A stretch of DNA of 64,000 nt. Origin: Symsagittifera roscoffensis. Taxonomy: Eukaryota > Xenacoelomorpha > Acoela > Convolutidae. The stretch lies in the NCBI RefSeq assembly GCF_963678635.1, contig NC_087063.1, forward strand, positions 61,605,850 through 61,669,849, in the 5' to 3' direction. This document shows, in pieces, positions 9,501 through 21,500 of this stretch. Position 1 is the first letter of the stretch; the number at the start of each line of letters is the position of its first letter. The notes below the pieces were generated by a model that searched no databases, was not told the origin of the DNA, and was given only the letters and a program-made list of their open reading frames with translations. The translations under genes and the position numbers were made by a program.

Positions 9501-12500
9501 CTCAGCAAGGCTTTGTAGCATATAAAATGTATGTTTTTTCCGTCTTCTTCACATACTGTTTTTGTTCCGACCATTGAAAATGGAAATGAATTTGTACTCG
9601 TGTTTTTGAATTTTTTTTCTTTTTTTTCCACGCAAAATCGGCTACCACAAATAATCATCAAATAAAGTTGAGTGGTATATTACATTACAGACTTTTCAGT
9701 CGTAATTCGAACGACATAAAAAAAAATCGACAAAAAATCCCAGTGTCAAGAAAACTTGCTAACAAAGTGTGTGCTCAATCTCCGTAAGTTGATAAAAACT
9801 ATGAAGTCGAATGCTTGATTTATTAAGAGCATTTATCGGTAAAAACTCTCGGAAACTCAATAATTCATCATAATTTCGGTCAAGCATAACATCGTATAAC
9901 TTCATTAAACTGCCCCAAAACGGTACAAATTGGCACAAGCTAGCCACAACAGCCGGTATTATTGTCCTTGAGACAAATTGCTCTTTTTGGCGGTCAGCCT
10001 TAATCAAGGCTGATGAACCGAATTAGAACCAAAAAACAGTTCAAATAGGATATAACCCCCGTTTTTAGTAAATTAAAACATGGCAGGTGGGGGACCCGAA
10101 ACTACGCCAACTGGCAAGTTTGTATAGTCGGTACGTTAACTCAGGCCACTCGGCCAACTGTGCTTATGGTTGTTACATTTTGGCCCAATCATATTCAGGC
10201 TTGTATTTGGCTTATATATGTGCATTTATACTCTCGCTTAAATTTGCGTTGCAACATCCTCCCCCCCCCCCCCCCCCCCATGAAGACGGAAGAACCGGAG
10301 CGAGCTTAACGGTCGGCCGAGTGACTTCACGGGTTGCGGTCTTAACAAGGGACGATCAGGCGCAACCGTCCTGTCCGTAGTTTAGCTTGACGATTCGGGC
10401 GAGAGGTTAGTACCCACGTGGACTATCGGGCTCAATCACCCACACGAGATCGCCTGTTTTAAGAGTGAAGTCTGAATGAGTGTGGCACTCGACACGCTTA
10501 TTCAGCGAGGGAACATATTCGCGAAGCCAACGAGACCAAATAGCGTTAGCATACGACTGCGCTCGCACGTACCTTTTATTGTGGTCGAAGGGCTCCCCAG
10601 GTAAAAGCGAAGGAAAGCTTGTGGCATGTTGTCCAAGCAAAAAATGGTTTGGGGTTAACGCTTCTAACTCACGTGAATCAGTATTAACGGGAGTGATTGG
10701 CCTCGAATTCAAAGACTGCTCAACTAAGCAGAGTGTTGTTCGTAGCACCCCTTGGGTGACTCGCCTACTGCCTAATATGTCGTAAAGCACGCGCTTCACG
10801 CTTCGGACGAGGCGCTCCCAGGATGATCCGCCATAATGGGGTGCGCCTGGCGGGTTAAAATTCCAAGCAACACCTCTGTGAGCAAATATGGTCGGAGCCA
10901 TGCCATTCCAGCTCTTGATGCAGGCAAGTAATTCCTTTTCCGTACCAACGAAGCTCGTGCCGTTATCCGACCAGATTGTGTTTGGTGTACGACGACGCTC
11001 AATGAACCGTTCAATGCCCATGACACAAGAACTAGTGTCCAGAGATGGCACAATCTCAAGGTGTACAGTCCTGGTGGTGAGGCAAGTGAAAAGAAATCCC
11101 CATCATTTTTCAGTGCTTCTGCGAACCGGAACCTAAAGCGGTCCAAAGTAATCCCTACCCGTATGAATAAAAAGTGGTTGCTTATATCCGAGTCGTTCGA
11201 CAGGTAAATTGGAAATAATTGGCTGGATGGTACTTGCTTTGCGTTTACAGCATGTTACACATTGATTTTCGATAGACCGAAGTAGTCGAAGCAACCCAAG
11301 TATTGCATATTTCATATTTAAAACGGAGCGCATGTAGTCTAAACCTTGATGAAAATGCTTATGATGGAGGCTACGGGCCAACAAAAGAACCAGCGTATGT
11401 CGGGCGTCGATTAATATTGGGTGCTTAGTATTAAACTCGAAATCCACTAAGCCACGATCCGTCGGTGGAACGAATGATACCAGCGGGACCAAAAAAAACG
11501 GAGAGTATGTGGCAATTTCACTACTATTCTTAATAGTTTTGCCAGCGTTGAGCGTTTTTAACTCAAACGGGAAGGATTCCATCTGAGCAAGATGAATCCG
11601 TTTGCTTTCTGCAATATCAAGTTCAGTGGGGTCGGTGATTCGCAAGTCTTTACCACGAAAAAGCTTATGTGAAGGCTGCATCCTCAGCATAAAAGCGACT
11701 ACTCTTTTATATCTGGTAAAGGAACTGAACCTTTCCCATTTGAACCCGTATTCGGGATGTATGATGGATGTGACATCGGTGACGAAGGAACATGATGTCC
11801 CCAGGCAATTATCAACAAGCTCGGACCAATAACACAGCTGCTATCCTAGAGGTCTTCCAAAGAAATCCCCATGTAAAATTTTTCATTTACGACTAAGGCG
11901 GCCTCAGGGTATGTGGACATTTTATCAGTTGCTGTTTTTCGCAAAGGGAAATTGGCGCACTAGGCGAATCTCGTGCGCCGAATATATGGCGAGTGTAGTG
12001 ATGAACTACCACATCGAATGTGGTATCCTCCCGCCACAAAAAACGGAGTGAAATTTGATCGCGGGCGAGGACTCCTACCTGGAGGAAAATACCTTCTATA
12101 TTCTAATGAGTTATTTAAGGATGTGCCGTGAAACTTAGAAGCTGCATTAAGGACTCGGCACCCCTTACCCGGCTTATTTGGGTTTACGACGGGATGGTGC
12201 GAAGATACCACTCGCGATCGGAACGCTTACGTGGATCATGCGGATCGACGGTAATGACATAGCCTTTCCTAATGTCCTCTCTAAATGTGTCAGCGTATCT
12301 TTCGCGCAGTTCAGGGTCTTTACTTAACCTTCTCTCCAATGTTTTAAATTGGGCGAGTGAGAAGTATTAGTTGTTTGGTAGGATGACGTTACTATCAATC
12401 CAAAGCATAGGCACAATGTTTCTTTCGCCATTGTGAACGTTTTCAGAATTTATGATGGATAAAGCATGTTTATCCGCGGCGGAATGGGCATCGACTTGTT

Positions 12501-15500
12501 TGAAAGCACCATGAAATTCCAGCTCCTACCAGGATTTTATCTGGTCGGTCAGAGAAGAATCTTCAACAACACAATTGAAACACGAAGTAGAAACAACGGA
12601 TGGCGGCAACGGACCACTTATGACCCAACCTAACGGTAGGCGAACGGAACACGGTGAGTTTTTATCATCTCCCAAGATGAACTCAATGGGTCTAACGACA
12701 TGGTAGCAGTCTTAATAGGTGCTAATTGTGGATATTTATTCTGCAAATCAGCAATATTGCTTAATTCGGAACCAATCCGAATAATGCCTTTAACATATGC
12801 ATATAGGGGGAATACGTAATCTTTATTATTCGGCTCGGAGAAAACTGTAAACTTGTCCTCTGAGTCTCAACGACGATGGTTGAATTGAAACCATTAATTG
12901 ACAAGTTAACGGGCTCCCCTATTAAGTCGAGACGGTTAACGAGTGACGAAGACACCCAAGAATGAGTCGATGCAATATCCCAAAGACATTATGTGTAGCA
13001 TTGAGTGGAGCAAGACATTATGTGTGCTATCGCACTCTGGCTTCTGGCATTTGTTAGCTCCAGAACATTGCCGGAAAGTATGATTGCCATTGAGGCAAGC
13101 GAAACAAAGTTTTTTGTTTAGCTACGTATTTTGCTCGCTGAGTAGCATTCTTTTCCTTAAAAACTGCGCAGTTCCACAATGCATGAGGACCCTTACACAA
13201 AACGCACGGCAGAAACTTAAACTTATCCTGAGACGTACTAGTTACCTGGCTATTGGCTGCAAAAACTTTGGTTGTTTTTGGCTTCACTGGTTCCTCGTTT
13301 TTTGCCTTAGAGTTAAGTACACGTAATCTTTCATGCTCCTCGGTCTTTTCGTTCAACCAGTTATTAAAGTCTAAGAGTGTTGGTCGCTGCCAGTTATGCC
13401 TAAAAGTATGCTTTGACCAAGCTTCCTTGAGATTAGGCGGAAGTTTACTGACAGCTTGGTTTATCTGGTTAACATACTTTAGATCATCGTTGAATGACAA
13501 TGATTTGAAAACTGCTACAAGGCCAGATATGGCAGATGGGAAACTAATGGCATTTTACGAATTGTGCATCTTAAGTGGCGGAAAAGTATTCAGTTTATCA
13601 AGATGCGCTCCAACAATAGCTTGTGGTTGCTCAAACTTCCTTTGCAAGGTGGCCAGTGCATCCTTGTACATAACGCCACTATAACTAAACTCCGCAATTG
13701 CAGTTTTTGCTTTGCCTGTGACTAGTGTTTTTAAGTTTTTTAGTGTCAGTTTCGTATCATCGGTGAGAACAGCCGAATCAACGGTGGACATAACCTGACC
13801 AAACCATCTGTGCCAGTTTAACGGGTTGCCGTCAAACTGGGCTAACTTCCATTCAGGAAGATGGTCTTTGCGGCTATGCATCAATAATTCCGCCAATTCA
13901 CGAGCGGAGAGAGGTCGATCAGATGAACAACCTTGGTTCGGATAAGCCGAAGACGGTGCGTAGTCTTCGTTGACTGGCTGATAACCATTATTAGTATAAT
14001 TGACAAAATGCGGAACATGTTGGGGATGAACTGGCGGAGAATTATGATACACAGTCCCACCACTAGTATACGGGGCAGCGGTGTTACACGGTGGAACAAC
14101 AGTTGTCACATTAGAAAAAATGTTTCCATCATTACAACACTTAGCAGGCGTGACGATTGGAGTTGTAGCTGCCAGTCGCCATAGGTTTGCATCACTTGTA
14201 TGCGATACAAAGGGAATTTTATGTTGCGTCTGAACTGGCGCTGCATGGCAATTAGGTGCCGAAAAGAAAACCGGCGTTGGGTTTACTCCAGAAGATGAGA
14301 AGTCACCATCAGCAAATGCAGGTGACAAAGAAACAAAACCAGAACCGGGTTGTGCCGGTAACATTGGGACATGTAATGATTGATGGCAAAACTACCATTA
14401 GTTATATTTGAACTCATGGTTTGTAAAGGAACAGCAGACGGTGGGGGTAACACGTGTGCACTAGAATACATATTGTTAACTGGGAATGAAACAGATGGAA
14501 CAGAAGCTTGCAATGGCAAAATGCTTGCACTGCCAAATTGAGGCATAGCCCGATGTCCATGACTATAGATTCCAGGGTCACTCAGTGCTGTGTGCTCATA
14601 GTTATGACTAAAACTTGTGTTTTTTGCATGAGCGAGGTTGGCGGAAGTCGTCGGTTCTGACGAAACTGGTACAGAAGTGAAGGCCAGCAAACCTAGTGCA
14701 CTAGCACCGGTTGCTACTTGTGAAATAGGTTGACTTACTCCTGTCGAGTTACTTTCCGCTACCTTCTCGCTAACCTCAGATGAACTGCCCTCAAGTTCAA
14801 ACGCTTTCATTTCCCCTTCAATGAGTTGCTTTTCATGACTTTTAGCTAATTGCTTTAGTTCCAGCTGACTTTGTTCGAATTTAAGACGGTTCTCTTGCTC
14901 TTTAAATCTTATAGAAACTTGATACTGCCTTTCCAGCTCCTTACTAAAGCTAGCTCATACCATTTCTCACTTGATGACATAGTGCGAACAGTCGACGTAT
15001 GACGAGTGGAAGCAGATTTATCAGACTTATGTGAGTCAAGTTTTCTACTATCCTTAGACTTATTAGAGACCTTAGACCTGTTTTCAGATACTCGTGCTCC
15101 TGAACCTCTTGTTTTGGGTGAGCGTGAGGATGTGTCAGACCTAGTTTGTTGTAAAGATCCTTTGCTCCCTGTAATGCCGGCTGCTGAAAATGACGAAGGT
15201 TCAAGGCTCATCTTGAAACTGAGCTTCATGCATTATTTTATCGTTCATTTCGGTTACTTTCTTAAGCCAAGATCTTGCTGAGCAATAATTTTTTCATGGT
15301 TTTCCGTTTTCCCACTAACCTAAATAATTGCTCATTGACGTCAACAGCTTTTTCCAAAGCAATCTTACCTTTTTAAACAGCATTATCATATTTTGTGGAT
15401 CGAATATTATTCTCAATGTACTCAAGTAACAATGAGCGACCTTTAAGCAGCTCATTGTCTAGATTTAGACGGGTTTCAAATAACTTGCGTATCTTACTTT

Positions 15501-18500
15501 GGAACTTTTCGTCCCTGTTTTTCACAAATTGACAATGTTTTACGGATGCTCACCAAAGAGAAAACAATTAATAAAATGAGATACTGTTTTGATACGTAAT
15601 TAAATTTGCATTAATTTATCAACATTAGTTCACAAGATGAGGGAACATGACGTCTCAAAGCTTCTGCCATCTTGCAAACTAATGTTGATATATTAATGCA
15701 AATTTAAATATTTAAAAACAGAATTCAATGTCATAAAACACGCAAAATGAAAACATTAAAAAGTCAACTTTAAAATGGCACCTGAACAACTTGTGAACTT
15801 TGTTTCAATCTTTCAGTTTTGATTTTTTTTCACACACTTCTTCGTTCACCAGAACTTTCATTAGATGTGACCTTGGTTTTCTAGCTATGAATTCAAGCGA
15901 GAACACAAAGTTTGAGTTGTAGTGCTCTTTCGAGCGAAAAACGTGGTCTCGTAACTTTCGTTATAAAGAAAATAACTGTTTTTTTTCTAATTAATTTTAG
16001 GCTCCCAAAACTTGACTTACGATCAACAAAACTAGTTTTGAAATTTTTTAGCGCTTATTTGACAAAAAAGATTTTCAATAAAAAAATCAAAATTATTCTA
16101 CTGAAACAAGAAAAAGTTGAATAAAAATTTTTTAAATTTTTTTATCTTCATTTTTTTGATTGGTTTCATTTTTCACCACAGTTTTTGTCGATCACGTCTA
16201 ATTTACTAGTTTTTTGCGCGATCGTTAAGTTCTGGAAACACACTATCCAATTTATTAATATATATTTTTTTCTACGAATATGGTCGTAACATTCTGTGCT
16301 ACTTGCGCAGCAACCGGCTATCTTCGTTCTAATTTGCCTTTGAAAACATAAAAACTCTTTGAAGTTGGCGGATTGAGAAACTAGTACTGAGAAGCTAACA
16401 GTACTGCTGTTTCACCTCCGCTTTTTGCTTTTCTTATAAAAATTTATGAAACATCTTCTTTTGTTCTATACTAAAACTCATAATTATCTTAGTTTCAAGA
16501 TAGCTTGTTGCAGTCAAAGTTCAAGTTTTGTATAATTGGATGAAGCACCATTTTGAGAAATCATTAGCAGATCTTTTGATCAGTCGGGTGATACCTCTGG
16601 GCAACTACTCGACATAACAGTCTTATCTCATATTTAGATTTTATTTTAGTTTCTCTCAAAAAACTTTAAAAAAGAACAATTTTTAAAAAAAATAAAGAAA
16701 AAATGAAGAGGATTTGAAAAGACACAAAACTGATTTTGCCCGAAAAACTTAAAAATTGATCAAAATCATTGAACTAATTCGCGCAGAAGTCAATTCGGCA
16801 TTTTAGTATTCATGTCCACAATTATTAACAAAAATAAAAGTTTGAAACTCTTCAGGCAATTAAACAAAACCGCATTTTGGGAAATGATAGTTTTTTGTTT
16901 TAACTTGTTTTTAGATTTTTTGTTTTCAAATTTTTTTGAAGAGCTTCTTTTATAAGATCAATTTAATTTTTGGGCAATACTTTCAGGCTTGTCGTCGGTG
17001 TTTTGTTCAATACGATTGATTTTGAATTATATCTTTGTTGATTTCTCAACGAGAAGTTCTATAAAAAACAGATTCTGTGTTTGTTTCAGAAAAAAAACTT
17101 TTTAAACTGATAGTTGTTTGTTGTTGATTCTATCAACTTTTTATGAAGCTCAGCCATATGTTTTTCAAACCTCAGTTCTTAATCATAATCTAAGTAGAAA
17201 TGTGTATGCGAACTATTTTATCTTCTTTCAAAAGCAGATTTTTTCTAGAACTAATGAAAGTTTGTCACCAAAGTACAACAATATTTGGTCAACTCATCTT
17301 TATGACAGATCAGATGTTTGTATCCTTGTTGAAAATTGTTCATAAACAAAGATCTTTTTTGATTTAAACAAACGAAAGTGATACCAGAACAGAGCCCTAG
17401 ATCAATAAATATTCAATTATCTCGAAAGATGAATGCTTCTGGTTATTATTAAAACATTGCGTTTTGTTTTTCAGAAAAAACTTCAGGAGGCCATAAAAAT
17501 TGTTGCAAATATTACCGACAATACTTGTGCTGTAGGATTTCGTACTATAGTGTATTGAATGACGTTGATGCATTTATAAATGAGCAAATGGTGTTTTTTT
17601 TCGAATATAAAGAATGGTTATTTAAAGTCACTTTGTTAAAACAACAACAGTCTTGATTTTGTTAGCTTAGCGTTATTTTTATTATGATTTTTAGACCAAA
17701 AATGTGTTTTTTACCAAAAATGTTTGGCCAAATTTTTGTTTTCATCGCAAACTCAAATACCACGAATAACGATTGAACAGCGTCGTGTGATAAATCATTT
17801 TAAAGCCTTTTGAGTTGGGACTTGAACGACTTTTAAAAAATTTCAAAAAGTTTTCTTCAGTAATGAGAAAAACAGATTGGAAATTTTTGATTTTTTTGGT
17901 CTGTTTTTGATCGAACAAAAGCGGGCGAGCAGGCTCACAATAGCTTATTTATGCCTAATTCTAACCGCGAAAACTTAAATTTAGTCCCTTAAAAATAGTT
18001 TTTAATGTTTTTTTTTGTTTTACTGGTCATTTGTGTACAAAATTTTTTGTCCAATTAGCCTATTTTACTACGAATGTCAAAGGTGCTTTTTATCATACCA
18101 CACAAAAAAATTATAGCTGTTTTTTTTTTTTAAATGTAAGACTGGTCGGAAAATTTTGTGCTGTTTGCACAGTAACCGGCTATCTGCGTTTCATTCAAAC
18201 AAGGATTAATAAGAGTGTTTTTGGATTGTTCTAGATTTGAGCCTCCGCGCTCTTATTAATTAAGATCATTTACCCACGAAGGATAGGACCAACATACGAG
18301 CTGTACAGCTCATAACGGCGAACCGCTGTTATACCCTGCTTAAGAACTGCATGCAATTTTTTTGGTTATTTTTCTGAGCTGGGTAATGTTGCCTCACCCT
18401 CAAGCAGCGAGCACGGATCATGGTGGGCCTCGAACATCCGACCATTCGATTGAGAGGCGGAGACGTAACCACTTCACCACTGCTCCCCCGAGTGTTTTTA

Positions 18501-21500
18501 AAACTTCTGATAGTATTGGGTACAAGATTTTTTATGAAAACGTAAGTAATTGAATTAAGAAAGTTTCTCTAAGTTTTTGTTTCGAAGATCTTCTAAAGGA
18601 TAAAAAAAATTCGGCGTTCAATTTTTAGCAGAAAACTTGCTGTTGCTTGTTTCAGACTGCTCTAATCTGGCTAATTTTTCTATTATTTTTATGAAAAGTC
18701 ATTCCCTTTCACAACATTTGATAGAGTTGTTCCTTCGCTTCCTTTTCCGGGTTTGTTTCACCATCTTGAACAAAGTTTGGTTTTGGTTTAACAATTTTTT
18801 TTCGTTGTAATTATTTTTCAAAGTTTTACTAAAATTTTTTGAGAAATAACTTAAATGTTTTGTAGCAACAGGAGTTCAAGTTCTGAGACTTTTCTTCGCA
18901 ATTGGCGTTTTTATTCATTGATAAACTTGTAACTGAAATTTGCATTTTGATTTTGTTTCAAATAGTGTTTTTCGGGATACATTTGATTTTGTCTTTTTAT
19001 GATTTCAACCTGCAGGTTCTCATCGAAACTTCATCCTGCAGGTTTTCACTTGTTCTGATCAAATTTGGGAAGGGAAATACGAATGGCTTGGAGATTTTCC
19101 CCTCAAGCTACCTGAATCCTTTAAATTAATTATGAATTTTTCGAGGTTATTAGCTTTTCGGGTTTTTTGAGAGGTCTTTTTTGTCTGATTTTTTGATACT
19201 CTCTGAGTTGGGACTGATTTCCTTTGCATTTCTCCTGCTCCTGTCCCGAATCATGATAAATGAACTAGAATTGTTTTTATTAAGGAGTTTTGCTAATAAA
19301 ATGGTAATTTTTTTTATGTCAAATTACCGACTGATCATCTAAATGTTGTAATATAGATAGTTTTTGGGCTGTTTTGAAAAAAATTTTGGTTTGTGAATTA
19401 AATAAAAATCGAAAATTATTTGTTTCAGTGTCCAAAAAATACATCGAATCAACTATGCCTCCAATTTTGTAAGAAAAAAACTTGGCAAGCAAATTTTTAA
19501 TCCAAAATTGACTCAATTGTGGCTCCTTTTAGCGAAAGAAAAAATACTCGGAAATCACCAAGTCAATTGATGAGCAAATTGAATCAAGGTGAGCCTCTAT
19601 TGTAGCCTGTTGAACTTTGAACTGATAAAATGTCTAAACATTTAATAAAAGGAATCAATCTATTTTTGTTTGAAAGCCAAAAAGGTCAGTTTTACTAATT
19701 AACTTGCCAAATTTTGAATTAAAACCAATTTCAAAACTTTTTCGCATATTTTTGGAGATTACATTCTTCTTACTTAGTAATGGCTCCACAACAGGCTCTC
19801 TTCGATATGATTTGGTTATCATTAATGTGGTAGTTTTAGCGTGGTGATTTTTGATTGAATAAGAATCGCCACAAACGAACATTTTTTGGATAAAACTTGT
19901 GATCCGAATTGCGCTAAATAGGTTGCACCATACTAGTTCCGTTGAGTTTGTAACAAGTTTTGCCCACGTCACTTTTTTAAGATAAACTAATTTTGAGACA
20001 AATGCATTTCAATTTTCCAATTTTTTTCGGGTTAATTTAAATCAGCATTAGTTACAAATCAGCAATTTAGAAGTAGAGCTGGTTTTTATGCGCTACACAC
20101 ATTTTTATATTTTGAACTGAAACTTATGCGGTCAAATCTGATTGGTTAGTTTTAGCCAATCAGATTTAAACAACACGGCCGGCCATGTGTTTCAATCAAC
20201 AACTTTTACACATAAAACTATCAGCCGAAATTTTCGTTCATTTAGAACTACGTCGAATAATCAAATCAATTTGCAGCCAACCCCAGATTCAACCCCAAAA
20301 GTTTCAGTTCAAGATGTAGAAAGACTGATTATGGGTCGTCAATGCATAAGACTCATAAAACTGTAGGCCGAAACTGCCGTACATTTAGAATGCTGCGGTT
20401 TTCTGAAAAGAGCTGAACAATCCACAAATTGGTCTTTCCTTCGTCGGATAAATTGTCTTAAACCATTATCTGCAATTTTTTCTCTACTTGAAAAGAAAGC
20501 TTCCAAAAACATTCATGGAAATTTATATTACGACCAGTAGCTGATTAAGGGGGTACCCATCCCTCTTATACCCGCTACTGGTTTAAATATAACTTTCCAC
20601 GAATTTTAATTTTGTTTTTCGGAGACTTTCTTTTCAAGCAGGGAAAACATTTGTAGATTATAGTTCAAAATAATTTATCCGACAAAAGAAAAGACCAATT
20701 TGTAGATTGTTCAGTTTTTTTCGGAAAAACAAAGTATTTCAATCTGAATAAAACTTATCAAGTTTTATGTTTTTTGGCCAAAACAGCGTTTTTTAGGTCT
20801 TTGGCAGAGTTCAGTATACCAATTCGGTCGACCTAACAAAACCATACAAAAAGAAAGTTTTTTTTATAAGAATGGAAATAGAATTTTTTGCTGCGTTGGA
20901 AACTTGATTGTATTTGTACTGGCCTCGAGTGACTGCAATTTTTCAAAAATAATGGACCAAAAAAATTTGCAGAATAATTTCTCAAAAAAACTACAAAAAT
21001 TAAGAAGTAGTAAAACTCACATTTCAAAATTTAAAAATCACATTTCAAAACTAGATTTTCAAAGCATGAATTTTAGATGTATGACTCTAAGGTGTAAACT
21101 GTAATTCACTCTAAATTGGACTTAAGGCAACCCGCAGCCAGTTTCAAGCGTTAATAATCGATTATGTTACAATTTTAGTACCAATCATACTAAAATTAGA
21201 AAACCATTGATTTTAATCAATTAATAATCGATTATAATCTATCTTTTTAAAATCAAATTTTAATTAACTATAATACATTATAATCCTTTATTTATTCGTC
21301 CATTTTTCGATAAAATTATAATCAATTGTAGTTGATTATATTCCATTATTTTTATTCAAATTTCTATTTCATTAGTTTCGCACAAAAATCCATTATAATC
21401 GATTATAGTTGATTATACTCCTTTTTGTTGGTCCATTTTGTTTTCGAAGTTGCATCTAGATTGCTTATATTTTATGCTTTTTGTAGACGTTGGTTCGTAT

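Larger units (their letters stand above)
10257..15552 (-). mobile_element. BEL/Pao LTR retrotransposon, decayed and internally deleted
   Basis: Reading 5' to 3' on the minus strand, the order is gag (about 15552-13050), aspartic-protease-like region (about 12960-12230), a shortened RT (about 12230-11890), the pre-integrase zinc region and integrase (about 11830-10440), and the DUF5641-type C-terminus to 10280. Stops and frame changes occur throughout. Most of RT after the palm motif and all of RNase H are missing. It sits in an intron of the host gene in the same orientation. Only one LTR candidate was found. It cannot be autonomous. Confidence 0.8.
15707..18404. other. intronic AT-rich DNA with two R1 repeats
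   Basis: Long T and A runs, no coding-like island. R1 copies at 16278-16326 and 18141-18186 are listed separately. Confidence 0.45.

Noticed and set aside
10087-10380. 97-codon plus-strand frame through the poly-C tract
   Set aside because: It is antisense to BEL integrase tail, polypurine tract and LTR; a Pro run from poly-C.
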